Positions 15,953 through 25,944 are shown, counted from the first letter of the stretch. The stretch: DNA of 64,000 nt from Burkholderiaceae bacterium (GCA_026125795.1 JAHCKM010000001.1:1674001-1738000), one strand, 5' to 3'. The notes: generated by a model from the letters alone, not told the origin. Translations and numbers: made by a program.

Positions 15953-18001
15953 ATGCGCCGGCCCACGGTGCAGGTCGCCGACCCCTTCGCCACCCTGAAC
16001 CCCGCGCAGCGCTGCGCCGTGAACCACGGCCGCGGGCCGTTGCTGGTGATCGCCGGTGCCGGGTCGGGCAAGACGATGACGCTGGCCTCGCGCGTGGCCC
16101 GCCTGGTGCTCTCCGGTGCCGATCCGCAGCGCATCCTGCTCGTCACCTTCTCGCGCCGCGCGGCGCAGGAGATGGAGCGCCGCGTCGGCCGCGTGCTGCA
16201 TCAGGCGTTGAAGTTCGCATCGGATCGGCGGCCGCCATCGTTGCCTTGGTCGGGCACGTTCCATTCGCTCGGCGCACGGCTGCTGCGCGAATACGCAGGC
16301 CGCATCGGCTTGTCGGACTCATTCACGGTTCACGATCGCGCCGACGCCGAAGACCTGATGGGCCTGGTGCGCGAAGACCTCGGTCTGGCGGCCACGAAGC
16401 AGCGCTTTCCGCTGAAGGGAACCTGCCTGGCGATCTACTCGCGCTGCGTCAACAGCGAAGTGCCGTTGCACCAGGTGCTCGATGACGTCTTCCCCTGGTG
16501 CGCCGGATGGGAAGACGAGCTCAAGCGCCTGTTCGGCGCGTACGTGCGAGCCAAGCAGGCCCAGTGCGTGCTCGACTACGACGACTTGCTGTTGTATTGG
16601 GCCGATGCGATGGCCGAGCCCTCTCTGGCCAGCCATGTCGGCGCACGTTTCGACCATGTGCTGGTCGACGAGTACCAGGACACCAACCCGCTGCAAGCCA
16701 CGATCCTCAAGGCGCTCAAGCCCGATGGCCAAGGCCTCACGGTGGTGGGCGACGACGCGCAGTCGATCTACTCGTTCCGCGCCGCCGAGGTGCGCAACAT
16801 CCTCGACTTTCCCCGCACGTTCGCGGGCGCGCGGGTCGTCACGCTGGACCGCAACTACCGTTCGACGCAGCCGATCCTCGATGCGTCGAACGCCGTCATG
16901 GCGCTGGCCGCGGAACGCTTCACCAAGAACCTGTGGACCGACCGCACGGCAGGAGCCAGACCTCGTCTCGTCACGCTGGCCGATGAAGCGGCGCAGGCCG
17001 AGTGGGTGGCCGATGCGGTGCTGCGCGAACGCGAGGCTGGCATGGCGCTGAAGAAACAGGCCGTGCTGTTCCGCGTGTCGCACCACAGCGCGGCGCTGGA
17101 GCTCGAGCTCACGCGGCGCAACATCCCGTTCGTCAAGTTCGGCGGCCTGAAGTTCCTGGAAGCCGCCCATGTGAAGGATGTGCTATCGGTGCTGCGCTGG
17201 GCGCAGAACCCGCGGAGCCGCCTTGCGGGGTTTCGCGTCGCCCAGCTCGTGCCCGGCATTGGTCCGGCCACCGCACGGCGTCTGCTCGATGCGATGGATG
17301 CCGCGCCCGAGCCGTTGATCGCACTGCGTGAATTCGTGGCGCCGGTCGGCGCGGTGGATCCGTGGGGCGAGCTCGTCGCGTTGCTCGAGGCGCTCGATGG
17401 CGGTTGCCGCTGGCCCGCCGAGCTGGAGCAGGTGAACCGCTGGTATGACCCGCACCTGCAGCGCCTGCACGACGATGCCGCGATCCGTGCGGGTGATCTT
17501 GCGCAGCTCGCGCGCATCGCGCAGGGTTATGCCTCGCGCGAACGTTTCCTGACCGAGCTGACGCTGGACCCGCCCGACGCAACCAGCGACGAGGCGGGTG
17601 CGCCGCATCTCGACGAGGACTACCTGATCCTCTCGACGATTCATTCGGCCAAGGGGCAGGAGTGGCACGCCGTGACCGTGCTCAACGTGGTCGATGGTTG
17701 CATGCCGTCCGACATGGCCACCGGCAGCGCCGCCGAGATCGAGGAGGAAAGGCGGCTGCTCTATGTGGCGATGACACGCGCCAAGCAGAGCCTGCAGCTC
17801 ATGGTGCCGCTGCGCTTTCATGTGCACCAGCAGGCGGGGCTCGGCGATCGGCACCTCTATGCGTCGCTCACGCGCTTCATCTCACCGGCGACTGCTGCAT
17901 TGTTCGAGCAGGTGGGGCCGGCCACCGAGGCGGCTGGTACACCTGCTGTGGTGCCAACGACGGTCGATATCGGCGCGCGGCTGCGAGCCCGCTGGGCCTG
18001 A
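15953..18001 (+). CDS. UvrD/Rep-like ATP-dependent DNA helicase
   Basis: This 682-residue superfamily 1A helicase has motif I at IAGAGSGKT (35-41), motif Ia TFSRRAAQEM, motif II VDEYQDTNPLQ, motif III VVGDDAQSIYSFRAAE, motif IV LDRNYRSTQPIL, motif V LSTIHSAKGQEWHAVTVLNVVDG and motif VI EERRLLYVAMTRAK. It should translocate 3' to 5' on single-stranded DNA. It is shorter than UvrD (about 720) and lacks the long C-terminal Tudor-like extension, so it is best called UvrD-like and not UvrD itself. It probably acts in repair or in clearing replication blocks. Confidence 0.92.
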   Translation: MRRPTVQVADPFATLNPAQRCAVNHGRGPLLVIAGAGSGKTMTLASRVARLVLSGADPQRILLVTFSRRAAQEMERRVGRVLHQALKFASDRRPPSLPWSGTFHSLGARLLREYAGRIGLSDSFTVHDRADAEDLMGLVREDLGLAATKQRFPLKGTCLAIYSRCVNSEVPLHQVLDDVFPWCAGWEDELKRLFGAYVRAKQAQCVLDYDDLLLYWADAMAEPSLASHVGARFDHVLVDEYQDTNPLQATILKALKPDGQGLTVVGDDAQSIYSFRAAEVRNILDFPRTFAGARVVTLDRNYRSTQPILDASNAVMALAAERFTKNLWTDRTAGARPRLVTLADEAAQAEWVADAVLREREAGMALKKQAVLFRVSHHSAALELELTRRNIPFVKFGGLKFLEAAHVKDVLSVLRWAQNPRSRLAGFRVAQLVPGIGPATARRLLDAMDAAPEPLIALREFVAPVGAVDPWGELVALLEALDGGCRWPAELEQVNRWYDPHLQRLHDDAAIRAGDLAQLARIAQGYASRERFLTELTLDPPDATSDEAGAPHLDEDYLILSTIHSAKGQEWHAVTVLNVVDGCMPSDMATGSAAEIEEERRLLYVAMTRAKQSLQLMVPLRFHVHQQAGLGDRHLYASLTRFISPATAALFEQVGPATEAAGTPAVVPTTVDIGARLRARWA

Positions 18002-18019
18002 CGACCGTCCGGCTGCGCG

Positions 18020-19120
18020 TCAGCGCGCGTGCACGCGCAACGGGATGCGCCGGTTGCCGAAGCTGCCGCGATACGGCGCGAAGCGGCCCGCAATCGCAGT
18101 GGCGCAATGCGGGCAGCGACCGTCGTCGCTGAGGTCGTGGCGCACGATGCGGTGCCAGTCGCGCTCGATCAGCGCGGCATCGCACTGCGGGCAGAAGGTG
18201 GTGCCGCCTTGGCGGTCGTGCACGTTGCCCGTGTACACGTGCTGCAACCCGGCGTCCCGTGCGATGCGCCGTGCGCGCGCCAGCGTGGCCGGCGGCGTGG
18301 GCGGCAGATCGTCGAGCTTGTAGTCGGGGTGAAACGCGGTGAAGTGCAGCGGCACCGCGGGGGTCAGCTCGCGCGCGATCCACTGCGACAGCGCGCGCAG
18401 CTCGGCGTCGGAGTCGTTCTTGCCCGGTATCAGCAGCGTCGTGATCTCGGTCCACACGTCGGTCTCGTGGACCAGGTACTTCAACGTGTCCAGCACCGGG
18501 GCGATATGGGCGCCGGTCAGCTTGAAGTAGAAGTCTTCGGTGAAGGCCTTCAGGTCGACGTTGGCGGCGTCCATCTTGGCGTAGAACTCGCGCCGCGGTC
18601 CGGCGTGGATGTAGCCGGCGGTCACCGCGACCGTGGCGAGGCCCAGCGCGTGGCACGCGTCGGCCGTGTCCATCGCGTACTCCGCGAAGATCACCGGGTC
18701 GTTGTAGGTGAACGCCACGCTGCGGCATCCGCTGCGCTGCGCGGCCCGCGCGATCGCCTCGGGACTGGCCTGGTCCATCAGCCGGTCCATGCTGGCGCTC
18801 TTGCTGATGTCCCAGTTCTGGCAGAACTTGCACGCCAGGTTGCAGCCGGCCGTGCCGAACGAGAACACCGAAGAGCCGGGGTAGAAGTGATTCAGCGGCT
18901 TTTTCTCGATCGGGTCGACGCAGAAGCCCGACGAGCGTCCGTAGGTGGCCAGCACCATCGCGTCGCCCTCGCGCTTGCGCACAAAGCACAGGCCGCGCTG
19001 TCCCTCATGCAGCCGGCAGTCGCGCGGGCAGAGGTCGCACTGGATGCGGCCGTCGTCGAGCGTGTGCCACCAGCGCGCCGGATAGTGCTCGTCCGGGCCG
19101 CGTTCGGCAGGGCGCTTCAT
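18020..19120 (-). CDS. amrS: AmmeMemoRadiSam system radical SAM enzyme
   Basis: This 366-residue protein has the radical SAM motif CNLACKFC (CxxxCxxC) in FSFGTAGCNLACKFCQNWDISKS, an N-terminal zinc/FeS cysteine region (CDLCPRDCRLHEGQRGLCFVR) and a C-terminal rubredoxin-like CPQC/CPHC pair. This layout is specific to AmrS, the radical SAM partner of the AMMECR1 and MEMO domain proteins. Its start overlaps the stop of the AmrB-AmrA fusion gene, confirming the system. The reaction of this widespread system is not something I can state; the domain set is known but the product is not. Confidence 0.92.
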   Translation of the reverse strand: MKRPAERGPDEHYPARWWHTLDDGRIQCDLCPRDCRLHEGQRGLCFVRKREGDAMVLATYGRSSGFCVDPIEKKPLNHFYPGSSVFSFGTAGCNLACKFCQNWDISKSASMDRLMDQASPEAIARAAQRSGCRSVAFTYNDPVIFAEYAMDTADACHALGLATVAVTAGYIHAGPRREFYAKMDAANVDLKAFTEDFYFKLTGAHIAPVLDTLKYLVHETDVWTEITTLLIPGKNDSDAELRALSQWIARELTPAVPLHFTAFHPDYKLDDLPPTPPATLARARRIARDAGLQHVYTGNVHDRQGGTTFCPQCDAALIERDWHRIVRHDLSDDGRCPHCATAIAGRFAPYRGSFGNRRIPLRVHAR

Positions 19121-20529
19121 CACAGCGCCCCCACAGGCCCGGGCTCGGCCCACTTGTCGACCGTGTAGCGCCAGATGCGCAACTCGTCGGACCAGAACCC
19201 GGTGGCCAGTCCCATCTTGCGCTTCAGGCCCGCGACGAACTCGCTCGGGCTGCACAGGCTGCCCCACACCTGCGGCAAGAAGGTCGCGCGCTGCTGCCGA
19301 TACGCGAGCGTCAGGCCGTCGATGCCGGGGCGCAACGTCGCATGCAGTGCGGCTTCATCGGCAACGATCAGCGGCGACGACGGCGCCAGCAGCGACACCT
19401 CCACCGTCAGCCGCGTATAGTCGGCGCGTGTCAGCGGTGCGAAGCGGGTGTCCTGGAACGCCGCCGCCTCGGCGTTGTGGCGCACATCGTCGCGCAGCGG
19501 CCGGCGCGCTTCCAGCGAACCGATGCAGCCGCGCAGCTCGCCATCGGTCTTCAGCGTCACGAAGGTCGCACCGGGCGGCGACAGGAAATCGGCGTCGGGC
19601 GCGACGGCCACCGGCACGCGCAGCACCCGCGCGATCGCCTCGCGTGCATGCGCGAGCAGCACCGCGCCACGGTCCACCGGCGTTTGTTGTGTCGTGTCGT
19701 CAATCAACGTCCGGCTGGCCTTGGCTTGATACAGCGCGAGCGACGCATAACCGACGACGCGCCCGCGGTCGCCCGCGGTATCGCCGGAATTGCGCAGGTC
19801 CAGCAGCACCGGTGTCAGCGCGCGCCGGCGCGCCGTGAGCAGCAGCCCGTTGACCGCCATGGCGCCGCAAGCCTGCGTCGGATGCAGCGCGGGATCGAGC
19901 GCGAGCATCGCATCGACGGTCGCCCGATCGGCCTGCTGTGCCTCGCGATAAGGCAAATAGTGCGACAGGTCCGTGCTCACCACGATCAGCGTTTCGTCGC
20001 CGCCCCACAGCGTGTCGAGCACCTCGGCCACTTCGGCAGCCGTGGCATCACCGACGACCAACGGGACCAGCGTGAATGCACCGAGCGTGGCTTGCAGGAA
20101 CGGCAGGTGCACCTCGAGCGCATGCTCGGCCGCATGCGCGCGCGCGCTCTCGCTCACCTGCGGCAGGCCGCGCAGGCGCGCGACGGCCGCTGCGTCGACC
20201 TCGATCTCGCCCAGCGGCGTGGCGAAGCGCGCCGCGCCGGGCAGCGCCAATCCGCGCAGCGCGACGCGATGCGCGGGTCCGAGCAGCACCACGCGCTGCA
20301 CGCGACCTGCCAGGGGAGCCAAGTGCGCATAGGCCCGGGCGGCGATCGGGCCGGAATAGACGTAGCCCGCGTGCGGCGCGATCAGCGCCTTGGGTGGCTG
20401 GGTGTCTGTCGCGCCGGCGGCGCCCGACATCAACGCAGCCATGTCGCGGCGCAGGGCGGCCGCGTCGGCCGGGTAGAAAGTGCCCGCCACGGCTGCCGGT
20501 CTCGTGGCCAGCTCGGGAGTTCGAACCAT
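19120..20529 (-). CDS. AmrB-AmrA fusion (MEMO plus AMMECR1 domains)
   Basis: This 469-residue protein joins two domains that are often separate. The N-terminal MEMO-like dioxygenase domain (about 1-270) has APHAGYVYSGPIAARAYAHL, LLGPAHRV, HALEVHLPFLQ and VVSTDLSHYLPYREA with conserved metal-site histidines. The C-terminal AMMECR1 domain (about 285-465) has GATFVTLKTDGELRGCIGSLEARRPL and PQVWGSLCSPSEFVAGLKRKMGL. AGGAGG lies 7 bp before ATG 20529. It is coupled to amrS and so completes an AmmeMemoRadiSam set in two genes. Confidence 0.92.
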   Translation of the reverse strand: MVRTPELATRPAAVAGTFYPADAAALRRDMAALMSGAAGATDTQPPKALIAPHAGYVYSGPIAARAYAHLAPLAGRVQRVVLLGPAHRVALRGLALPGAARFATPLGEIEVDAAAVARLRGLPQVSESARAHAAEHALEVHLPFLQATLGAFTLVPLVVGDATAAEVAEVLDTLWGGDETLIVVSTDLSHYLPYREAQQADRATVDAMLALDPALHPTQACGAMAVNGLLLTARRRALTPVLLDLRNSGDTAGDRGRVVGYASLALYQAKASRTLIDDTTQQTPVDRGAVLLAHAREAIARVLRVPVAVAPDADFLSPPGATFVTLKTDGELRGCIGSLEARRPLRDDVRHNAEAAAFQDTRFAPLTRADYTRLTVEVSLLAPSSPLIVADEAALHATLRPGIDGLTLAYRQQRATFLPQVWGSLCSPSEFVAGLKRKMGLATGFWSDELRIWRYTVDKWAEPGPVGAL

Positions 20530-20620
20530 CAGGACCTCCTGCAGCCCCAAGACAACTATGCCTCTGATGGGGGCAGGCCGGCGAAGTTCAAGGCCGTGGG
20601 CGGCGGCGTGCCTGTTCGGC

Positions 20621-22384
20621 TCAGTGCTCCAGCCGACTGCCAATGAGCGCAGCTGCGGCGTCCGCGTCGAACACCAGGCGGCCCGGCCAAACGGGCCAGT
20701 TCGTGCGCAGGGACGCATGGTTCGGATCGCCGGTGCGTGCAAACGCGCCCAGGGCGGCCTGCATGGCTCTGGACAGTGCCAGGCGACCGGGCTCGTTGGA
20801 GCGACTGAACAGGATCCGGGAATAGAGCGACGGCCCGAAGTTGCCGAAGACAAACGGCAGATCAAACGTGTGCGCGGCGCCGAAGATGCTGTCGAACGGC
20901 GGCGGCAGCGCATCCCACTCGAATTCATAGGCCCAAACCTGACTCTGTTGCGTACGCAAGGCGTTCAGCACGTCGTCGCGTATGGCGGCAAACCAGAGGC
21001 GGTCGAGCTCGGCAGCGCGGGCATCGAATCCGGTGCCTGGGGTCGAGGCCGGAAGGTAGACCTGGGGGACCCACTGCTCGATGGTGGTCTGGGGTGCGGC
21101 TTCGGCGTCGTAGCGCGACACGAGCGCAAACACCGCGGCGTCGTCGAGCAGGCGGCCGCTGGTTCCGCCGAGGTCCGGACGGATGGCGAAGAGCTGCGGG
21201 AAGAGCTTGGTCTCGTCGCGAGTGTGGCCCGCCAGCACCGGCACGTGCACATAACGACCCGCTCGGATCGCGGCGATGGGGTCGGTCGCCACGATCCAGC
21301 CGTCCGCAACGGGATTCGATGCCGCCATGCCGCGGGCCGCGAGCCGCGCGCGCACGACGCCCAGGAGCGCGTCGGGCGAACGGCTGCGCAACCAGCGGGC
21401 CATCTCGCCGGGACCGTGTTCGGCAACGAGCTTGCGGGCTGCGGCCGCGTCCGGGGCACGACCGTCGGCGACCAGCGCTTCCAGCAGCAGCGCCTCGCCG
21501 CGCATCGCCCACAGCGAGGCCGGCAGCACGCCGGCGATCGCCCCCTTGGGCAACGACGCCGCGGTCGAGATGCCACCACTGAGCGCCACCACCCGGTGAA
21601 ACAGCGGCTTGGCGCGCGCCGTCACCATCGGCGAGGTCAGCAACGCGTAGACGTTCACCGCGCCGGCCGATTGCCCCATCAACACCACGCGTTGCGGGTC
21701 GCCGCCAAAGCTCGCGGCATGGGCCTGAACGAACTCCAGCGCCTTGACGATGTCGAGCAGCGCGTAGTTGCCCGAGTCGTCGTTGCGGTCGCCGGTCTTC
21801 AGCGACGAGAGGTTCAGGAACCCGAAGATGCCGAGGCGGTAGTTCACCGACACGACGACGGCGTCCTCGTTGCGTGCGAAGGTGGCGCCGTCGTAGACGG
21901 GATCGGCGGTGTAGCCGGTGATGTTGCTGCCGCCGTGCACGAACACGATGACCGCGCGTGGCTTGGGCGCCGTGGAAGCCGGCGTCCAGATGTTCAGGTA
22001 GAGGCAGTCTTCAGCCCCGACCGTCTTGCCCAGCGTGCTGCCGATGGTCTCGTCGTACCGATTGTGAAGGCCGGGGCTGTAGAGCCGACCGGTTTGCACG
22101 CACGCCGGTGCGTACGCAGTGGCGTCTCGTGGCGCGGTCCAGGCCTGCGGATCCTGCGGCGCGCGCCAACGCAGCGCTCCCACCGGCGGCCTGGCGTAAG
22201 GCACGCCCTTCCAGCTCCAGGTGCCGTGGCTGCCGGAGTCGTCGCTGCCGATGACGGGCCCCCACGTGGTGTCGCGCTGCATCGCCGGCCTTGATGAAGG
22301 CGGCGCGGCACACCCGACCAACCATGCGCCAACGGCGACGCAAGCCAGCGTCCGCAAGGTTTGCAGCACGGTCGCGTGCTTCAT
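20621..22384 (-). CDS. type B carboxylesterase, predicted lipoprotein
   Basis: This 587-residue alpha/beta hydrolase belongs to the carboxylesterase/para-nitrobenzyl esterase family: EDCLYLNIWTP, VFVHGGSNITG, the nucleophile elbow GQSAGAVNVYALL and HTRDETKLFPQLF. The N-terminus has a lipobox (CVAVGAWLVGC), so it is probably a lipoprotein facing the periplasm. The start overlaps the stop of the upstream Bug receptor gene. It could hydrolyse an ester whose acid is then captured by that receptor. Confidence 0.88.
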   Translation of the reverse strand: MKHATVLQTLRTLACVAVGAWLVGCAAPPSSRPAMQRDTTWGPVIGSDDSGSHGTWSWKGVPYARPPVGALRWRAPQDPQAWTAPRDATAYAPACVQTGRLYSPGLHNRYDETIGSTLGKTVGAEDCLYLNIWTPASTAPKPRAVIVFVHGGSNITGYTADPVYDGATFARNEDAVVVSVNYRLGIFGFLNLSSLKTGDRNDDSGNYALLDIVKALEFVQAHAASFGGDPQRVVLMGQSAGAVNVYALLTSPMVTARAKPLFHRVVALSGGISTAASLPKGAIAGVLPASLWAMRGEALLLEALVADGRAPDAAAARKLVAEHGPGEMARWLRSRSPDALLGVVRARLAARGMAASNPVADGWIVATDPIAAIRAGRYVHVPVLAGHTRDETKLFPQLFAIRPDLGGTSGRLLDDAAVFALVSRYDAEAAPQTTIEQWVPQVYLPASTPGTGFDARAAELDRLWFAAIRDDVLNALRTQQSQVWAYEFEWDALPPPFDSIFGAAHTFDLPFVFGNFGPSLYSRILFSRSNEPGRLALSRAMQAALGAFARTGDPNHASLRTNWPVWPGRLVFDADAAAALIGSRLEH

Positions 22385-23355
22385 TCGGCCGTGATGTTGG
22401 CGGCCTTGATGAGCTGCGCCCACTTGTTCGTCTCGCTGTTGATGAAGGTGGCGAATTCGGCCGACGTGCCACCGCGCACCTGCAGGCCCACCGCCTCGAC
22501 CTTCCTGCGGATCTCGGCATCGCCAAGCACGGCATTGGTTTCGGCATTCAGCCTCTGCACGATGGCCGTGGGCGTGCCGGCCGGCACCATCAGCCCGAAC
22601 CAGCCATAACCCACCACCGTCGGAAGCCCCGACTCGCGAAACGTCGGCACCTGCGGCTGCAGCGGGGTGCGCTCTTCGTTGGCCACCGCGAGCACCCGCA
22701 ACTTGCCGGCCTGGATGTGCGGGACGGCCGTCGAGATCGCGGTCAGTGTGCCGTCGATGCGCCCGGCGAGCAGTTCGTTGTAGGCCGGCGCATCACCGCG
22801 GTACTGGACCACGACGCCTTTGCTGCCCACCGCGCGCATCAGCAGCTCGGCGGTGAGGTGCGGCGCCGAGCCGGCGCCCGGCGAACCGAAGGTCAACCCG
22901 TTGGGGTTGGCCTTGCCATGTGCGACGAACTCGGCCACCGACTTGTAGGGCGCGTTGGCGTTGACGATCAGGAACAGCGGCGCGATCGCAGTGCTCACCA
23001 CCGCTTCGAAGCTCTTCTTGGCGTCGTACGGCAGCTTCGGGTAGAGCGCCTCGCCGATCGCGATCGGTGCCGCGGCGTGCAGCACGGTATAGCCGTCGGG
23101 CGCGGCACGGGCGACAAACTCGTTGGCGATGCGCGTCCCGGCGCCCGCCTTGTTCTCGACCACAAAGCCCTGACCGAGGCGCGCCGCGAGCGCTTCACCG
23201 AGCAGGCGGGTCAGGATGTCGTTGGAGCCACCGGCGCCGTACGGTGCGATCAGTGTGACGGTTCGGTTCGGCCATGCGCTGGCGAACACACAAGGGTGGG
23301 CGAGTCCCAGCGCGGCGATGCCAGCACTGAGCGCACGGCGGCGGGTGATCGGCAT
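22381..23355 (-). CDS. Bug-family periplasmic substrate-binding receptor
   Basis: This 324-residue receptor starts MPITRRRALSAGIAALGLAH, an arginine-rich signal peptide that could use the Tat route. Core motifs are VTLIAPYGAGGSNDILTRLLGEALAARLGQ (read in parts), VVENKAGAGTRIA and VQYRGDAPAYNELLAGRIDG. It is coupled to the esterase gene by a 4-bp overlap and follows the DUF1254/DUF1214 gene by 27 bp. The group probably handles an ester or polyester-like carbon source, but the ligand is not predictable. Confidence 0.9.
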   Translation of the reverse strand: MPITRRRALSAGIAALGLAHPCVFASAWPNRTVTLIAPYGAGGSNDILTRLLGEALAARLGQGFVVENKAGAGTRIANEFVARAAPDGYTVLHAAAPIAIGEALYPKLPYDAKKSFEAVVSTAIAPLFLIVNANAPYKSVAEFVAHGKANPNGLTFGSPGAGSAPHLTAELLMRAVGSKGVVVQYRGDAPAYNELLAGRIDGTLTAISTAVPHIQAGKLRVLAVANEERTPLQPQVPTFRESGLPTVVGYGWFGLMVPAGTPTAIVQRLNAETNAVLGDAEIRRKVEAVGLQVRGGTSAEFATFINSETNKWAQLIKAANITAE

Positions 23356-23382
23356 GGTGGTCTCCTGTCGGGCTCCAAAGGC

Positions 23383-24636
23383 TCAATCCAGTCGCCTCAG
23401 CGGCGGGTAGGCGTAGCGATACTCGAGGTGCTCGGGCTGCGGCTGGTACAGGCGCAGCACGAGATAGAACGGCTCGTCCGCCGGCGCCGGCAGCCAGTTG
23501 TGGCCGGGGCCCGGGTCCGTGGCCTGCACGCGGATCGACAGGCCGCCCTCGGCGTCTTGTCGCAAGCCGGGCGTCCGGTCTCCGATCGAATAGCGGTTGA
23601 TCGGGTTGGCGACGAACAGGCAGTCGCTGCGGCGGTACATCGTCAGCGACCAGAAGGCGCCCACCTGGGGCGCGCCTGCAGGCGGGAAGCGCAGCTCGTA
23701 CGCGTGCCGGCCATCGAGCGCGCGGCCGGCATCGTCGACCTCGGCGGTGGGATACATCGCTTCGTCGATGCCGAGCGCCCCGATCAGGTTGCGCGCGACA
23801 CGGGCACGGGTCAGCACGTCGTCGCCCCAGCTCGTGCGGACCGCCACGGGCAAGGCCCAGCCGTTGCCCAGCTGACGGGGCTGGTCCTGCGTGCGCAGCC
23901 CATCGAGCACACCCGGCAACAGCGCGCCGACGGCAGCCGGGTCGAGTGGCCAGGTCAACGACTCACCGACCGGCGGCGGGTTGCGCACCAGCGCCGCATC
24001 GACGGTCGTGAGGTACAGCGCCGCCGACGGCGTGCCGACGCGACGTCCGTCGAGCCGGGTATCGACGCGCATCGCGGCGTCGGTGCCGTCGAGGCGCGAC
24101 ATCCTCATCTCGGACTGCAGCGCGCGAACCGTCTCGAGATCGGCGCGGCTGTCGTCGACCAGGATGCGGCCGATCAGCCAGACATCGTCGCCCGGCGCGG
24201 CGATCACCTGCGACACGCCGCCTGCCGGCAGCGCGCCGTGCCAGCTCGGACCATGCACGAGCGAGCGCTGGCGGCGGTTGCCGGTGGTGCGCCGGCCGAC
24301 ATAGGCAAACGGGTTGGTCCACGCGTCGAGCAGGCCGAGCGTCCAGTAGCGTTGGCCCATGTCGGGCGTGTCGATGAGCACCGGGCCCTGCGACAGATCC
24401 AGCCAGGCGTTGCTGTAGACCGTGTCGTTGTTGGGGCTCACGACCTCGCGGTCTTCGGGCCCGAGCTTTCGATGCGTGTGCGTGAACTGGTTGACCCAGC
24501 GCAGCGTCGACGCGCGGTCCTGCGATGCGAAGCCCAGCGTTGGGTGGCGGCGCGCCGTGGTGGCCGCACGCATGCGCATCATCTCGAACAGCGGCAGGGT
24601 CTGGACCAGTGCGTCGCGGACGAGTTCAGAGGCCAT
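23383..24636 (-). CDS. DUF1254/DUF1214 domain protein
   Basis: This 417-residue protein has an N-terminal DUF1254 region (SPNNDTVYSNAWLDLSQGPVLIDTPDMGQRYWTL, read in parts) and a C-terminal DUF1214 region (PAGAPQVGAFWSLTMYRRSDCLFVANPINRYSIGDRT, in parts). Proteins of this type are common in Burkholderiales beside transport and ester-hydrolysis genes, but no activity is established that I can state. No signal peptide is seen from ATG 24636, unusual because many relatives are exported. It lies 11 bp after the CoA-transferase gene on the same strand. Confidence 0.85.
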   Translation of the reverse strand: MASELVRDALVQTLPLFEMMRMRAATTARRHPTLGFASQDRASTLRWVNQFTHTHRKLGPEDREVVSPNNDTVYSNAWLDLSQGPVLIDTPDMGQRYWTLGLLDAWTNPFAYVGRRTTGNRRQRSLVHGPSWHGALPAGGVSQVIAAPGDDVWLIGRILVDDSRADLETVRALQSEMRMSRLDGTDAAMRVDTRLDGRRVGTPSAALYLTTVDAALVRNPPPVGESLTWPLDPAAVGALLPGVLDGLRTQDQPRQLGNGWALPVAVRTSWGDDVLTRARVARNLIGALGIDEAMYPTAEVDDAGRALDGRHAYELRFPPAGAPQVGAFWSLTMYRRSDCLFVANPINRYSIGDRTPGLRQDAEGGLSIRVQATDPGPGHNWLPAPADEPFYLVLRLYQPQPEHLEYRYAYPPLRRLD

Positions 24637-24647
24637 TTCGGTGTCTC

Positions 24648-25841
24648 TCAAGCGACCACGCCGGCGCTGCGCAACGAGCGGATCTGCTCGGCGGCGTAGC
24701 CGACTTCGGCGAGCAGCGTGTCGCTGTCGGCACCGCAGGAGGGTGCCGCCGCAAGCGAGGGCCGCGCGGCGTCGTCGATGCGATAGGGCAGGCCGAGCGC
24801 GCGGTGGCGCACGCCATCGGCGCCCACGGCCTCGACGAGCAGGCCGCTGGCGGCCATGTCGGGGCTGTTCAACGCCTGGGCGTAGCTGCGGACGGCGCCA
24901 GCGACGATCTGGTTGCGCGCGAGCAGCATCACGCACTCATCGCTGCTGCGGTCGGACAGGCACTCGCGCAACACCGCGCGCAGCGCCGATCGGTTTGCGA
25001 CCCGTCGTTCGTTGCTGGAGAAGCGCGCATCGTGCGCAAGCTCCTCGCGCCCCAGCACACGGCACAAGCGCAGCCAGTGCTCCTCGGCGTAGGCTGAAAG
25101 CACGACGTGGCCGTCGCGCGTGGGCACCACCTCGGCGGCCGGCGCGTTGTTCGGCTGGCCGTCGCCCATGCGCGTCGGCTCGACGCCGCCACTGAGGTAG
25201 TCGGCCCAGGTGGTCGCCTGCAGGTGCATCGCGACTTCGAGCAGCGAGGTCTCGATGGTTGCGCCCACGCCGCTCTTCTCGCGGCCGTACAACGCCGCCA
25301 GCACCGCCTGTGCGCCCAGCTGCGCCGCGGCGGCGTCCACGATCGGCACGCCGACCTTCTGCGGAGGCCGGTCCGGCTCGCCCGTCACGGACATCAGGCC
25401 GCTCTCGGCCTGCGCCGCGATGTCGTAGCCGGGACGATCGCGTGACGGTCCGCGGCTTGCGAAACCGGAGATCGACAGGTAGACGATGCGCGGAAACCGA
25501 TCACGCACAACGCGCGGCCCGAGACCGAGCTTGTCCACGACACCGGGACGCAGGTTCTGAATCACCACATCGGCTCGGCCCATGAGGCGCAGCGCCGCTT
25601 CGCGGCCCGCATCGCTCTTGAGGTCGAGCGCGATCGATCGTTTGCCGCGGTTGCAGGCCTGCACCATCGCCTGGCCGTAGCGGCCGATGTGCCGCGCCTG
25701 GTCGCCCGTGGGCGACTCGATCTTCACGACGCTGGCACCAAGCTCCGCGAGCGTCATCGCGGCACCTGGGCCGGCGATGTACTGGCCGAGATCGACCACG
25801 TGGATGCCGGCGAGCGGTGACGCCGGTGCGGCGGCGAGCAT
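24648..25841 (-). CDS. CaiB/BaiF (class III) CoA-transferase
   Basis: This 397-residue CoA-transferase has GIHVVDLGQYIAGPGAAMTLAELGASVVKIE (in parts), NLRPGVVDKLGLG, and the region RDRPGYDIAAQAESGLMSVTGEP bearing the catalytic aspartate. AGGAGA lies about 11 bp before ATG 25841; the in-frame upstream start adds a basic stretch unlike the family and was not used. It is the first gene of a minus-strand operon (CoA-transferase, DUF1254/1214, Bug receptor, esterase) that is divergent from a LysR regulator. Confidence 0.9.
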   Translation of the reverse strand: MLAAAPASPLAGIHVVDLGQYIAGPGAAMTLAELGASVVKIESPTGDQARHIGRYGQAMVQACNRGKRSIALDLKSDAGREAALRLMGRADVVIQNLRPGVVDKLGLGPRVVRDRFPRIVYLSISGFASRGPSRDRPGYDIAAQAESGLMSVTGEPDRPPQKVGVPIVDAAAAQLGAQAVLAALYGREKSGVGATIETSLLEVAMHLQATTWADYLSGGVEPTRMGDGQPNNAPAAEVVPTRDGHVVLSAYAEEHWLRLCRVLGREELAHDARFSSNERRVANRSALRAVLRECLSDRSSDECVMLLARNQIVAGAVRSYAQALNSPDMAASGLLVEAVGADGVRHRALGLPYRIDDAARPSLAAAPSCGADSDTLLAEVGYAAEQIRSLRSAGVVA

Positions 25842-25944
25842 GGTGGTGCAGGTCTCCTGGTGTCGTGGGCGACCGGGTCCGGTCGGTTCTTGGCCCGACG
25901 ATAGGGGATCGTTCGATTCCTGAAAATTCGACAATCCTGATAAC

